DNA of 64,000 bases from Prorocentrum cordatum (GCA_963575745.1 CAUYUJ010016476.1:1-64000), one strand, 5' to 3'. Counted from the first letter of the stretch, positions 10,591-21,082 are shown. Numbers and translations are program-made. Notes: generated by a model from the sequence alone, not told the origin.

Positions 10591-10985
10591 TTGCCTGGTG
10601 GTGCTCTTGTGCTTGCTTGTGTGTGTGTGCTCGTGTGCTTTTTGTTGCCCTTGCTGGTGTGCTGCGGTGTGTTTCTTGTGTGTCTTGCTCGGTGTGGGCT
10701 GTGTGTGTGTGTGTTGATGGTGTGTGTTGTGTGCTGTGTGTTTGTTGCTTGCTGTTGTTTTGTCATGTGTGCTGTTGTGCATGTTTGTGTTGCTTTGTTG
10801 CTTGTGATTGTGTTGCTTGGTGTTTGCTGTGCTGCTCTGTGTGATCGAGTTTGGTTTGTGTGCTGTGTTTGACTGTGTTTTGGGATATCTGGTGGATTAT
10901 GTTGTGACCTTGTGCTCGTGTTGCTGTTTTATTGCTGTTGCTGTTGTGTTGTTTGATGTGTTGCATTGCCAGGCTAATTGTCTGT
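10590..10985. repeat. TG-rich degenerate tract
   Basis: About 400 bases of degenerate TGTG/TTGCT words on the plus strand. Frames read Cys/Val/Leu on the plus strand and His/Thr on the minus strand. I treat it as low complexity. Confidence 0.65.
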
Positions 10986-11224
10986 CTTTCATGTTGTTGT
11001 GAATGACCGCTGCTAGCAGGACCCTTACTTTGCTGCAGGCCGCTCGGGGAAGTGAGGTTCAAAGGTGGCGCTCGACGGATTGCCATCGTGCAATTTCCTA
11101 CGGCGGAAGAAGTAGTTTCACGGCATCCTTGAGAAGTGCCAATTGTGTCTGCCCGCCGGCCTTGATACCAGCGCCCGCTGCAAGAACGTCCGCTGCAGCC
11201 GAGGCCGTGTGGCACCACCGGTAG

Positions 11225-11487
11225 GATGAGAAAGAGAAGGAGGATGAGGAGGAGGCCAGATTGGGGATGAGAAAGAACGGAGGAGGACGACTCAGGAGAA
11301 GGAAGAAATGGAAGGACGAGGTGGAGGATGAGGGAGGGGGCGGAGGAACGAGGGAGTAATACAGGAGGATGGAGCGGGGGTGGCCGACGGGGGACGGAGG
11401 AGGGATGAGTAGGAGGAACAAGAGGAGGTAGAAGAGGAGGAGGAGGAGGAGGAGGAGGAGGAGGAGGAGGAGAAGGAGCAGGAGCAA

Positions 11488-11527
<40 letters not shown>

Positions 11528-11600
11528 AGGAAAAGGAGGGACGAGAAGTATGAGGACAGGGAAGGGAGGAGGAGGAGGAGGCGGAAAGGAATGGGAAACT
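11225..11600. repeat. AGG/GAGCAG purine tract
   Basis: AGG triplets followed by a clean GAGCAG hexamer run (about 11470-11530). The region between 10990 and 11225 and that between 11600 and 11780 show no recognisable gene. Confidence 0.7.
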
Positions 11601-11784
11601 TTGTGAGGCCCCATTTTTGTCAAATACTTTGAAAAGCTCGATCATCCGTCCGCGATGACGACAGTGAGGCAGTAGGCGTCTGGGTGAATCGCCCTCACGG
11701 GAGGAAGATGAGCAGCTCTGCGGCAACTGCAATTCCTAACGCCGTTTCTCAATGAGTCCGCCTCCGGAAGTAAACTGAGGATGA

Positions 11785-11985
11785 CTAAGACAATCATGAC
11801 GACGACGACGGCGACGGCGACATGGAAGCCGACGGCATCGACGGCGATGTCGGCGGCACTGCCATCGACGACGGCGACGAGGACGACGACTGGCGGCGGG
11901 CACGGCGGCGGCAGCGATGACGGCGGCGTCGACGACGGCAGTGGCGGCGACGGCGGTGACGACGACGTCGGCCGCGGCGACGACA
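11785..11985. repeat. GAC/GGC triplet tract
   Basis: ACGACGGCG triplets of mixed phase, low complexity, directly before a MITE family B copy. Confidence 0.6.
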
Positions 11986-11988
11986 CTC

Positions 11989-12164
11989 TCGTCGACTCAG
12001 AAGGGGAAAAAACGCACAGACACAATGAATCACCATGTACCCCGAAAGGTATGGGAAAATCTGGGCAGTGGGGGGGAAGGCGAAAATCCAAAAGATATGG
12101 GAAACTATCCGGAATCCTGTTATTTGTGTGTACTTTTTGCGTGTCCCAGGGCCCCTTCGTCGAC
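11989..12164. mobile_element. MITE family B, copy 2, with 8-bp target duplication
   Basis: The element at 11997-12156 is flanked by TCGTCGAC on both sides (11989-11996 and 12157-12164), which supports transposition. It starts TCAGAAGGGGAAAAAACGC and ends GTGTCCCAGGGCCCCT. It lies about 40 bp upstream of a coiled-coil exon-like island, perhaps within its upstream intron. Confidence 0.8.
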
Positions 12165-12199
12165 GGCGGCGGGGAGCCGCTCGCCGAGCGCGCCCGCAG

Positions 12200-12298
12200 G
12201 CGCAGTGCGAGGGCCTCGAGGGGCAGCAGAGGGCCGCGCGGCAGGCGGTCGAGCAGCTGCAGGCCGAGCTGGAGCGAGCGCGCGAGGCGCTGGGCAAG
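12200..12298 (+). CDS. Possible internal exon of a coiled-coil protein
   Basis: Thirty-three codons read AQCEGLEGQQRAARQAVEQL, then QAELERAREALGK, with heptad-like Leu/Ala spacing. The island is bounded by CGCAG|GCG at 12199/12200 and GGCAAG|GAG at 12298/12299. That fits AG|G acceptors and the GA-type donors seen in the ArfGAP gene of this window. Purine-rich low-complexity DNA follows. No neighbouring exon could be joined and the protein family is not recognised. Confidence 0.35.
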
Positions 12299-12304
12299 GA
12301 GCCC

Positions 12305-12600
12305 CGCGGCCCCGAGGGAGGGGGGCGGAGGAGGGGGAGGGGGAGGGGGAGGAGGAGGAGGAGGAGGAGGAGGAGAGGAGGAGGTTATAGAAAAAGAGGA
12401 GGAGGAGGAGGAGGAGGACCCGGAGGAGGAGGATGAGGAGGAGAAGGGGGAGGGGGAGGGGGAGGAGGAGGATCTCCTCCTCCTCCTCCTCGGCTTCCTC
12501 CTCCTCCTCCTCCTCCCCCTTCTCCCCCTCCTCCTCCCCCTCCTCCTCCTCATCCTCCCCCGAGGGAGGGGGCGGAGGGAGAAGGGAGGAGCAGAGAGGA
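12305..12600. repeat. Adjacent GGA and CTC tracts (inverted)
   Basis: A GGA-rich tract (12310-12470) is followed directly by a CTC-rich tract (12470-12560), so the two could pair as a long imperfect hairpin. Frames across it are Glu-, Arg- or Ser-rich runs. Confidence 0.65.
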
Positions 12601-13090
12601 GGAGGGAGGCAGCTGCACGTAAGAGTGACCCTTCGCTGGAGTGACCATCGTTGTCGGCTCACAGGGTGTCGGGTGCTCAGTCTTTGGGGCTGAGCCCGAC
12701 CTCTCGTCGGCGCCCGCAGCGTGAGGCTGCGCCCGCATCTGAAAGCGGCAAGGGTGGGCCCTCCCTTTCGCAATCAAGCGCAGCGCAAACGCGGTGCATC
12801 CTGCAGCGCGCGTTGGTTTCCCGAGGTGGGGGCTGGTCGACTGGGCGGCGCGTTTTCCGCCCCAGGAGCGGTCTCGAACCCCAGCCCAAATCCCAAATAG
12901 TCAAGTTTGAATATGTTTGAAGACCTCTGAGCATCCTTTACGACTATCCAAACCTATTCAAACAGATTCCGTACATTTGTCGGTGTGGGCCTCGAAGCCA
13001 GACTAGGTCAGACGTCATCGCGGTGCGGCTCGGCGCTGCCAGGCCGCATCGCCCTGGCCTCCGGTGGCGTCCTCTCTCTCTCTCTCAGTG
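12600..13090. other. Region without a recognised gene
   Basis: Unique sequence. An AT-richer patch at 12895-12975 (CAAGTTTGAATATGTTTGAA... CTATTCAAACAG) has weak inverted symmetry. No coding region that I can support. Confidence 0.35.
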
Positions 13091-13092
13091 CT

Positions 13093-13295
13093 GACGAACG
13101 AACAACACACACCCATACCCACAGGGAGGTCGTTGGGAGGAGGACTGGCCATGGGTATGGATGCGGGTTGTCGGACCCTGGGGATCGCTCCCGTTCGAGC
13201 GGGGACCGCCATCCGACAACACGCACCCATAGCCCTCTCCGATCCCCCTATGGGCAGTATGGGTGTGTGTCGTTGGTTCGGCAAGTACCTTCGGC
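13093..13295. mobile_element. Foldback element with nested inverted repeats
   Basis: Outer arms ACGAACAACACACACCCATA (about 13096) and TATGGGTGTGTGTCGTTGGT (about 13259) are inverted repeats. Inside, ATGGGTATGG...GGTTGTCGGA and TCCGACAACACGCACCCAT form a second pair. No target duplication found. Confidence 0.65.
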
Positions 13296-13503
13296 GTGCC
13301 CTTCGGAGCGCTTGAGTTGAACTGGCGGAACTCCGCGGCGGCCCGCTGGCGGCACTCGAGAGCTTTCGAGGCGCACGCCCCGCAGATTTGCAGTGCGGTG
13401 CGCCGGAAGCTCTTCGCGCGGTCGCGTGGGGCCCCCGCGGGCGACCCCGAGGCCGCGCACCAAGAGGGCGTTTCGGTCTATGCGGTCGCTCTTGCGAGTA
13501 GCC
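13281..13503 (+). CDS. Exon-like coding island, unknown protein
   Basis: The plus frame from about 13281 reads STFGVPFGALELNWRNSAAA, then RWRHSRAFEAHAPQICSAVR and RKLFARS. This has mixed composition unlike the surrounding low-complexity translations. It runs into the target duplication of MITE family A copy 2 at 13496. No start codon, family or neighbouring exon was identified, so this is only a candidate. Confidence 0.25.
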
Positions 13504-13710
13504 TTTTATGTCGGGCGTGTCTCCCATACAGGGGGACTTTCGACGAAAAACAAAAGACACACCAAAAAATACCCCAACAAGGTCAAATAAATACTCAAAA
13601 GGTAGTCCCCTGACTATTTTTGGAGTATGTTTCGATTATTTTGGGGGTATTTGTTTTTTGTTTCGTCGAAAATCCCCCTGTAGGGGGACAGGCCCGACTT
13701 AAGAGTAGCC
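13496..13710. mobile_element. MITE family A, copy 2, with 8-bp target duplication
   Basis: The element at 13504-13702 (199 bp) lies between two copies of GAGTAGCC (13496-13503, 13703-13710). The right end is GGGGGACAGGCCCGACTTAA, identical to copy 1. The left end ATGTCGGGCGTGTC is slightly diverged. The interior carries CGACGAAAA and TTTCGTCGAAAATCCCCC, which extends the inverted repeat. Confidence 0.85.
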
Positions 13711-13796
13711 GAGATGGACCCCAGGCGGGGTCCTGGGGCAGAGTTTGCGCGGATCTTGGCCGGACGGGCGACTTGTCGTTGTCTCGCGCTGCCCTC

Positions 13797-13988
13797 CCCC
13801 TCGGGGGCGGATAGACCTCCTACCCTGACACGTCGATTAAGGAATTGGCCGTTTTCGGTTCGCGAGGGGGCGTCGGGGCCGTCATTTTTGCGGGTCCAGG
13901 TCCGTCGGTTTCGGTCCTCGGCCGTTTTCACTAGGGGGAGGTTTACCAAAGGGAGGTTTGTCCGCCGCCGACCCCCGAGGTTGGGGAA
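13797..13988. mobile_element. MITE family F, copy 2
   Basis: Inverted ends CCTCGGGGGCGGATAGACCT and GTTTGTCCGCCGCCGACCCC / CCGAGG match the plan of the copy at 8230, as do the internal words GACACGTCGATTA and GTTTTCACTA. Confidence 0.75.
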
Positions 13989-13989
13989 C

Positions 13990-14440
13990 CGAGGGCCTGC
14001 AATCTTGCGACACCTGGGCCCTCTGCGGGTGCCCGCGCCCCGCCGCGGCTGGGTTCTGGGGGTGGACCTAGACAGTGGTTTGGCGATTTCGTGGGCCGTG
14101 TTCTTTTCGATTTCGTTTTGCGTTGAGGGCGGAGTGAAGACAGAACGAGGGTAAGCGAAAAGCGAAAACGAAGAACCCCGTTTAGGTTCAGCCCTGTTGG
14201 GTTCCCCTTGAGATGCTGGGGGGGAGGATCGGTAGGGACCCTCCCAGACTCGAGGCTCGGCGACTCTAGTTTTCGCGCTCCTCAGGGGGACCCCCCCCGA
14301 GCAGAGCCCCGTCGCGGGCAAGCACTGTGCGCCCAAGGTGCCGCGCTCCCCAGCCCGGCGCACCGGCATGCCCAGGCTGCCCCACGAGCGGGGGGGGCAC
14401 GGCCCCCCGGCCCCCCGCACGTGGCCATCCCTCGGGGCCT
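13990..14440. other. Region without a recognised gene
   Basis: Unique GC-rich sequence. A minus open frame (13614-14420) overlaps two MITE copies, so I do not accept it as a gene. Confidence 0.35.
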
Positions 14441-14665
14441 AAGAGACGGGGGTCAGTGCAAACGGGGGTCAGCACCGGATCCTGCAGGATCCTGCGAAGG
14501 CCCCCTCTGGCTGACCCGGGTTAGCGAGCCGCTAGTGGCCGCGAGGCGGCCGCTCGTATTGGCTGACCCGGGTTTGCGAAGACCTGCGTTGCATTTTTTT
14601 TCCCTGCATTGCAGTTTTTGGTTTCCTGCTGACCCGGGTCTGGATTGACCCGGGTCAGAAGATCC
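14440..14665. repeat. Foldback repeat with GGATCC/TGCA core, copy 2
   Basis: GGGGGTCAG words and CCGGATCCTGCAGGATCCTG (about 14476-14495) are followed by several TGACCCGGGTT words in the opposite sense (14511, 14562, 14632, 14646). It belongs to the same dispersed family as 58-375. Confidence 0.55.
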
Positions 14666-14690
14666 CCGAATCCCACATCCAAAGTTCAAG

Positions 14691-14925
14691 CAGTGGCGAA
14701 GCGTCCTGGCTCGCCTATAGCCCTACCGAACAATGTTCTAGGAACCTTTTGTTGTGGTTTCCGCGAGTTGTTGTTTGAACATTTCTGGCGGTGTCTGTCT
14801 TGTTGTATCACATCGGGGTTCTGTTCTAAGAAATTGGTTTTGTTCTTGGAACATGTGTGAGTTCTAAGAACACTTCGTGGTAGGACTACAGGAATGCCTG
14901 GACGGTCGGTCCCTGCTCAAAAAGT
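14691..14925. repeat. Dispersed foldback family C, copy 2
   Basis: Begins CAAGCAGTGGCGAAGCGTC and ends GGACGGTCGGTCCCTGCTCA, as at 5103-5325. The interior has GTTCTAGGAACC, GTTCTAAGAA and TTCTTGGAAC words. No open reading frame of interest. Confidence 0.7.
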
Positions 14926-15344
14926 AAGGTACGCACGGAGTTATTGCGGTGGGGCGGTCCTGGGCCTTGTGAACGGTTGGGCCCCTTATGGGGTGGCGCC
15001 CGCGCTGCCACGTCTGGATTCCCGCTCGAGCTTCTGTCCAGAACGCACTCCAGGAATCCTGAGGGGGCCGTTCTGGTGTGAATCCGTAAGTGCGTGTGAT
15101 GAGAACTGCTGAGGCCCCGCCTTCCTGTGCCCTGTCTCCCTACAAAAGCTGTGCGTAGCCCGCCTAGCTTTTAGCGGAAGAGGTTCGCTCTCGCCCCGCA
15201 GATCAAAAAGTGCAGAGAATTGCTGGTTGAAGGGGCCTCCGGAGACCTCCAGGGATTTCGGGGATCATGCGGAGACCTCCAGGCTCCAGGGATCCCCAGA
15301 GACCGAGACCTCCTTGGCCATCGGGGCAAAAGAGGCGGGGGTCA

Positions 15345-15480
15345 ATGCGAAGGGGGTCAGTCAGAGCGCCGGATCTTGCAGGATCCTGCAAGGCCATGGT
15401 CGCCTTGGCCTTGGCTTGGGCGCAGGATCCTGCAGGATCTTGCAAGGCCTGATTGACCCAGGTTTGGACTGACCCGGCTT
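15345..15480. mobile_element. Foldback repeat with GGATCC/TGCA core, copy 3 (best preserved)
   Basis: Left arm GGGGGTCAGTCAGAGCGCCG followed by GATCTTGCAGGATCCTGCAA. Right arm GCGCAGGATCCTGCAGGATC followed by TTGCAAGGCCTGATTGACCC. The arms are inverted around a spacer of about 35 bases, giving a clear hairpin-forming unit. Confidence 0.7.
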
Positions 15481-16130
15481 CTTGGATCGCCGCGGTGGTT
15501 GCTAAGGGGACGGGAGAATTAGAAGTGGATGCGAAAGTGGGTTGCAAGTGCCCTATGTGGTTTAGGATGATGAGGTAACTCTGCCGAGTGGGCCTCGCCA
15601 ACTTAGCCCAGACCTGTGCGCCCTTCAGCCACTTCGGGCACGTGCAACCCACTTCGCAGCTGGGTCAGGCTGGAAAGAACTGTACCCCCCTATCCTCAGA
15701 GCACCCCCCGCGGCGATCCAAGTGGACCTAGACCTCCTGCGCCATGTCTTTGTGTCAGTCCTCGTATAGAACGTCGTTACCTTATGGTCGCTCGGGGGCA
15801 TGTGTCCACAGTTCTCCTCTGTGCACTGTGGACGTTCGGGGGGCTAGCCTGGAGTAGAGTTGGCCCAGTTGTTAGACGTTCTTAGACTGCTGTTCAATAT
15901 CACGCACTTCCCCAATATGACCAGAAAGATGCTCCTCCGCGCGCCGCCAGCGAATAATGTGCAGCGCGCTCAGACTCGTAGAGTCGCGCGACGTTGCTTA
16001 CCCCGCCCTGGCGGATGACAGGAAGTGCCCTGAGACTCGAAGAGTCGTGTGATGGACGTTAGTAGTGTCCAGGAGGGGAATTGTTGTTGGCTTGTGTTAG
16101 TGTCATCATAACATAATTATTTATCAGAGT
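15481..16130. other. Region without a recognised gene
   Basis: Unique DNA of mixed composition. Words around GACTCGTAGAGTCGCGCGA (15970) and GACTCGAAGAGTCGTGTGA (16034) form a short diverged direct repeat. No supported gene. Confidence 0.4.
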
Positions 16131-16254
16131 GAGGTGGCCGAACGGTCATTCACTGTCCCTGAGCGCGTGGGGCGGAGTGGTGTTGTTGTTGGTTGTGGTA
16201 GTGAAGTTGTTGTTGGTGCTGTTGTTGCTCTTGTTTGTTGTTTGTTGTCGTCGT

Positions 16255-16505
16255 CCCACCCCGACCCCGCCCGCGACCCACCCGCGACCTACCCAGCGAC
16301 CCACCCGCGACCCGCCCGAGACCCACCCGCGACCCACCCGCGACCCCGCCCGTGACGTGACCTACCCAGCGACCCACCCGCGACCCTCCCGCGACCCACC
16401 CGCGACCCACCCGCGACCCCGCCCGTGACCCACTCGCGGCCCACCCGCGACCCACCCGCGACCCGCCCGCGACCCTCTCGCGACCCACCCGCGACCAACC
16501 CCGCG
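16255..16505. repeat. Minisatellite CGCGACCCACC
   Basis: About twenty imperfect 11-base units (CGCGACCCACC), with longer variants containing CGTGACGTGACCTACCCAG. Low complexity, not coding. Confidence 0.85.
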
Positions 16506-16734
16506 CCCGTCCTCATTACTCTTATCCGCAATTGCGGGGTGCTACATCTTGATCCATACGAATTTCGCCCCCTGCCGCTGGCCCCCTCTAAGAGAATGGG
16601 GTTTGCAAGAGCTATGGTGTGTGTTGTGAGGCCTGGGCGCCGTCGTGCAGCAACGTCGGAACTCCGGATGGGGCCACTGGAGATATGAGCGTGCCAAAAT
16701 CAGCCAAAAACCTTAGGAACATCGCAGATGTTGG

Positions 16735-17060
16735 CCTCTTGGGCCCCTCTTGAGGGCGCTCTTGGAGCGCTCTTGGGGGCCTCTTTGGAGCCTCTTGGGC
16801 CGTCTTGGGACCATCTTGGGCGCCTTAGAGCACTCTTGGGCCGTCTCGGAAGCCTCTTGTACCGTCTTGGGGGCCTTTCATGAAGGATTGTGGCCTCGAA
16901 AGCGCGACTGTTGCGTACTTTACACGGTTTATGACCCTGGGAACGCGAAGGACGAGTAATTTACAAGGGATCGTGGCTTCGGGGACGCAGCTATTGAGTA
17001 ATTGTGAAGAGAATGTCGCCTCGGAGACGCGAATATTGTTTCATTTGCGTCGAATTATGG
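16735..17060. repeat. Decamer minisatellite followed by a GGCTTCGGAGACGCG-type repeat
   Basis: 16735-16875 holds CCTCTTGG/CCGTCTTGG units. At 16880-17060 a roughly 60-base unit recurs (GGATTGTGGCCTCGAAAGCG, GGGATCGTGGCTTCGGGGAC, GAATGTCGCCTCGGAGACGC), with a relative at 5580-5680. Confidence 0.6.
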
Positions 17061-17144
17061 AAATTAAAGTGGAGCAGGGAGCAGCAGACCTAAACCGCGG
17101 AGCCTGCTGGCCCCGCATGGGGGCCGCCGGACTTTTCTAGATAA

Positions 17145-17448
17145 CTAGCTATGTATGTGTATATATATATATACATAGACGTATACAGATGAAAAGGGGA
17201 TCGGGCTGTGGAATGGCTCGATGTTGCTCCCCAGCTCGCACCTCGTGCACGACTGGGCGCTCAGACTGGAAGAGCCGCGCGATGGACGTTGCTGCAGGCC
17301 CAGAGGGAAACCTTGCTGCTGCTGGGGGGGGATGCCTTGCTGCTGCTCCTCTCGTCGCCCCTGGCGGCTCGGACTCGAGAGACCGCGAGGTGGGCGGTGG
17401 CAGAGGCCCGGCGGGGCACGTTGATCCACCCGGGGGGTCCAGAGTCCT
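17145..17448. other. TA microsatellite and unassigned DNA
   Basis: A short TA run (17159-17174) is followed by sequence whose plus frame reads ARWTLLQAQRETLLLLGGDA, which could be a coding remnant. No splice boundaries or family can be shown. Confidence 0.3.
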
Positions 17449-17790
17449 GAGGGGAAGAACATGCACAGACACAATGACTCCTCGGTTCCCCCGAAAAGAG
17501 GGGGAGTGGGGGGGAAGACAGAAACCCAGAAAGTATAGGAAAATTTAATCGCTTCGCTCATTCCGCGGGCCCATATTGTCGCACCGTTGTGGGCTAGCCG
17601 AGTTTGGGGGCCTCTTGGGGGCCGTTTTTGGGCCTCTTGGGGCCTCTTTTGGGCCTCTTGGGCGCCTCTTGGGGCGTCTTGGGGGAAGTGGGGGGGAAGA
17701 CAGAAACCCAGAAAGTATAGGAAAATAGGGGGTCTTTTTATCTGTGTGTGTATTTCTTTGTGTGTCCTGGGGCCCCTTCACAGAGGGGCC
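17449..17790. mobile_element. MITE family B, copy 3, interrupted by a decamer minisatellite
   Basis: The left part (17449-17545) begins CTGAGGGGAAGAACATGCAC. At 17595-17695 the decamer minisatellite intervenes. The word GTGGGGGGGAAGACAGAAAC then reappears (17690) and the right end GTGTGTCCTGGGGCCCCTTC follows (17761-17780). The duplicated GGGAAGACAGAAACCCAGAA word marks the break. The minisatellite probably expanded or inserted inside the element. Confidence 0.65.
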
Positions 17791-17904
17791 ACGGCTCGAG
17801 GCTGCTCCTCCGCCGCGCGCCCCCGGGGACGGGGTCGGCACGGCGGGGCCGCGCGCCTCGACGAGGCCACGACCGCCGGAGGCCCCGGCACCTCTCGCAG
17901 CACG

Positions 17905-18420
17905 GAGAAGAAAGAGGGGGGAGAGGGGGGAGGAGGAGGAGGAAGGAGGAGGAGGAGAGAGGAGAGGGAGGGAGGGCAGGAGGAGGAGGAGGAGAGGAAG
18001 GGAGGAGGAGGAGGAGGAGAGGAGGAGGAGGAGAGAGGAGAGAGGAGGGAGGAGGGAGGAGGAGGAGGAGGAGAGGAGTGAGGAGGAGGAGGAGAGGAGG
18101 AGGAGGAGAGGAGGAGGAGAGAGGAGAGGAGGAGAGGAGAGGAGGAGGAGAGAGGAGGAGATGAGGGAGGAGGAGGAAGGAGGAGATGAGGATAGGGAAG
18201 AGCAGGAGGAGGAGTGAGTAGGAGAGGAGAGCGGATGAGGGGAGGAGGAGGAGGAGGAGGAGGAGGAGAGGAGAGAGGAGGAGGAGAGGAGAGGAGGAGG
18301 AGAGGAGGAGGAGGAGAGAGGAGAGGAGGCTGGAGAGAGGAGGAGGAGGAGGAGGAGTGAAGAGGCGGTGAGGGAAGGGGGGGTGTGGGAAGGGGGGGGA
18401 GGGAGGGGGGGGGGGGGGGG
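17905..18420. repeat. GGA/GAG purine tract ending in a G run
   Basis: About 500 bases of almost pure purine on the plus strand, ending in a G run of about 15 at 18405-18420. Translations are Glu/Arg/Gly runs (plus) and Pro/Ser/Leu runs (minus). Confidence 0.85.
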
Positions 18421-18548
18421 CGCTGGTGTTCGCGTCCGGCCTGGGCCTTCTCGTCGGTCCCCCGGCCCGCGGTGGCCTCCGTACACAACCCCGCTGCTCG
18501 GGGGGAGGGGCGGGGCGCCTCGTGCCCTGCGACGTCCTGGTCGCACTC

Positions 18549-18726
18549 AAGTCGGCGTGTCCCCCTACAGGGGGATGTTCGACGAAGAATAAAAAATACC
18601 CCCAAAATAGTCAAAAAATAGTCAAAAAATAGTCCGGGGGCTATTTTTTGAGCATGTTTTGATCTTTTTGGGGTATTTTTTATTTTTCGTCGAAAATCCC
18701 CCTGTAGGGGGACACGCCCGACATAA
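18549..18726. mobile_element. MITE family A, copy 3
   Basis: Inverted ends AAGTCGGCGTGTCCCCCTAC and GTAGGGGGACACGCCCGACA, with GACGAAGAATAAAAAATACC and TATTTTTCGTCGAAAATCCC further inside. No convincing target duplication; only TCG is shared outside the ends. Confidence 0.8.
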
Positions 18727-19290
18727 TCGTAGGCTCAGGGGGGGACGCATCGACCCCCCACTGCCCGCTGGTCGCCGATAGGGCCCGACAGTCCAGCCCG
18801 CCCAGGAGCGTGCGCGTTTCCGCCATCGGGGGGCCCATCGCCGATCTATCCGCGATGGATCGCCGAGGCCAAGTCAGTGCTTCCCCTACTGAGAGCCGGT
18901 CCCCCCGATGCCTACACCGTTGCCCCGCAGCTTCCGCCGCGGGTTGCTCTTCAGGGGTCTCTCGAAGCGCGTGGCGGGCCGGACGGGTCGGAGGGAGGAG
19001 AAGCGATGCCAACACCACCAGGGGGCCCACCTCCAGTGCGGAGGTCCACGATGCCTGCTCCGAGCGGGAGGCTGGGCATGCCTCGAGCGAGAGGGGGGGA
19101 CCACACCGCCAGGGAGACCCCCCTGGCCTCCGCGCATCTCCTCGCCCTGTTGGTGTTGGTTCGTCCAAAATCCGTCTTGTAGGGGGACAGGCCCGATTTG
19201 GAGCTACCGCGAACTCTGGGAGGGGCGTCCCCCTCGCGCTGGCCACATGGGCTCGCCGCGAATTTTCTCGCTGTTCCGGCCACCACGGGG
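18727..19290. other. Region with a solo MITE-A end; no gene recognised
   Basis: At about 19165-19198 a single right end of MITE family A (AAAATCCGTCTTGTAGGGGG, then ACAGGCCCGATTT) occurs without its partner. The rest is unique GC-rich DNA with overlapping open frames on both strands and no recognisable domain. Confidence 0.4.
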
Positions 19291-19295
19291 CCCTT

Positions 19296-19765
19296 GGTAT
19301 CGCTCGGGCGTGTGCACTTTTTCTCGGCGGGGACTCTTAAGGAGCACCCTGGATCATCCTGCGAAAAAGCCACGCACGAAGCCGGAAAAAAAACACGGGG
19401 ACTGGACGGCCACCACGGGGCCCTGGCATCGCTCGGGCGTGTGCACTTTCTCTCGGCGGGGACTCTTAAGGAGCACCCTGGATCATCCTGCGAAAAAGCC
19501 AGGCACAAAGCCAGGCACGAAACAAAAACACGGGGACGGGACGTCCGAGCGAGGAGGAGGAGGAGGAGGAGGAGGAGGAGGAGCATCCTGGATCATCCTG
19601 CGACAAAGCCACGCACGAAGCCGAAACAAAAACACGGGGACGGGAGGTCCAAGCGAGGAGGAGGAGGAGGAGGAGGAGGAGGAGCATCCTGGATCACCCT
19701 GCGAAAAAGCCAGGCACGAAGCCGAAACAAGAACACGGGGACGGGAGGTCCGAGCGACAGGGGAG
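19296..19765. repeat. Tandem array of MITE family D units
   Basis: Three to four direct copies of a unit of about 120 bp (CATCGCTCGGGCGTGTGCAC ... GGAGCACCCTGGATCATCCT ... AAACACGGGGACGGGACGTC, CGAGCGA). Each contains the A-rich ACGCACGAAGCCGAAACAAA segment. The last copies start with GGA triplet runs in place of the normal left part. Related single copies are at 7337 and 22016. Confidence 0.75.
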
Positions 19766-19909
19766 AATCGTGGGGCCCTCTGGAGGGCCTGGGCCCGCCG
19801 GAGAACGGAGGGCACCCAGAGGGGGCCTCGGGGAGCCGGCGGGCTCTCGCGCTGTCCAGGGGCGGCCTCCATCTTCGGGCGACGGAGGAAAACGGTGGTC
19901 GACTGCGTG

Positions 19910-20130
19910 TCTCCTCCTCCTCCTCCTCCTCCTCCTTCCTCCTCCCCCTCCTCCTCCTCCTGCTCCTCCTGCTCCTCCTCCTGCTCTCCTGCTCCTCCTC
20001 CCCTCCTGCTCCTCCTCCTCCTCCTGCTCCTGCTCCTCTCCTCCTCCTCCTCCTACCTCCGCCTCCTCCTCTTCTTCCTGCTCCTGCTCCTCCTCCTCCT
20101 CCTCCTCCTCCTCCTCCTTCTCCTCCCGTG
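19910..20130. repeat. CTC/CTG pyrimidine tract
   Basis: CTCCTC and CTGCTC triplets. Shorter tracts of the same kind lie at 20617-20650 and 20878-20930. Confidence 0.8.
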
Positions 20131-20254
20131 GGCATTCGCGCGTCAGCTTCCCGCGTCAGTTCGCGCGTGCGCGCCTTCTGGTTCCCGCGGTGTGCCGCGC
20201 TGGCGGCCCGCGTTGGCCTCCGCGTTAGGCGGCGGCGAGGGAGGGGGGCAGCGA

Positions 20255-20402
20255 GGAGGAGAAGGCCTTCTCAGAGGGCGGCGGGACTTCTCAGAAGCCC
20301 TCGCAACTTCTGTCAAGTTTGTCGTGTGTCTTCGGGGAAGGCTTCGGAGACTTTCGGAAGGCCGGGGGACTTCCGAGCCTTCTGAGAAGACATTATCCTT
20401 CT
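20255..20402. mobile_element. Foldback family H, copy 1
   Basis: AGAAGGCCTTCTCAGAGGGC at the left and GAGCCTTCTGAGAAGACATT at the right are inverted. The middle GTGTCTTCGGGGAAGGCTTC is shared with 47365-47510. Confidence 0.65.
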
Positions 20403-20404
20403 CA

Positions 20405-20870
20405 CTTCCCCCCGTGGGCTCGCCGCCGAGTATGGTCGCTATGCGCACGACCCGACTCCTTGCATTCGCCCTGGTGCGTTCGGATCTGCCGAGAGCCAGA
20501 AAGCGCTGCCCTTCTAGGCAGGCCTTGGATCGGGAGGCATCGCTCCAGCGCGTCCAGAAGCACTCGCAGAGCGCACCGGAACGCTCCGACATGACCGCGG
20601 CGCCTGGTAAATCCTTCTCCTCCTCCTCCTCCTCCTCCTCCTCCTCCACCTCGTTCGTTCGTTCGTGGTGAGGCAAGAGGTCGATGCCTATGCAGAGAGC
20701 AGAAGCGAGAAGAGCAGCGGAAAGGAGCAGAAGCAGAAGCAGCAGCAGCCATACATGTGGAAAGGAGTAGGGGCTGCGGCCTGAGCCATGAGCGTTGCCT
20801 GGGTTATTACCTCGGGTGCAAACCAAAGAGAAAGGACGTATACCTTCACCCAGCAAACTGGGCTACTGCG
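20405..20870. other. Region without a recognised gene
   Basis: Unique DNA with open frames on both strands at 20440-20610; neither shows a known motif. An AGCAGAAGC repeat lies at 20696-20745. Confidence 0.3.
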
Positions 20871-21082
20871 CAGCCTCCTTTTCCTCCTCCTCCTCCTCCT
20901 CCTCCTCCTCCTCCTCCTCCTCTTCCCGCTCCTCCCCCCGCCCCCCGTCTCGTCGTCGTGATTACCCCCCCGTCGGACTTGCTCCTCCTCCGCCTATCCC
21001 GACGCGATGTTGTCGAGAGCATGTCTTCGTTTCCTGCTGCCGCGTGTTCTTCCGTCCTCCCGGATGACGTGCAGAGAGCCAG

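Noticed and set aside
10590-10985. Cys-rich membrane-like protein in the TG-rich tract
   Set aside because: Composition follows the degenerate TGTG/TTGCT repeat in every frame.
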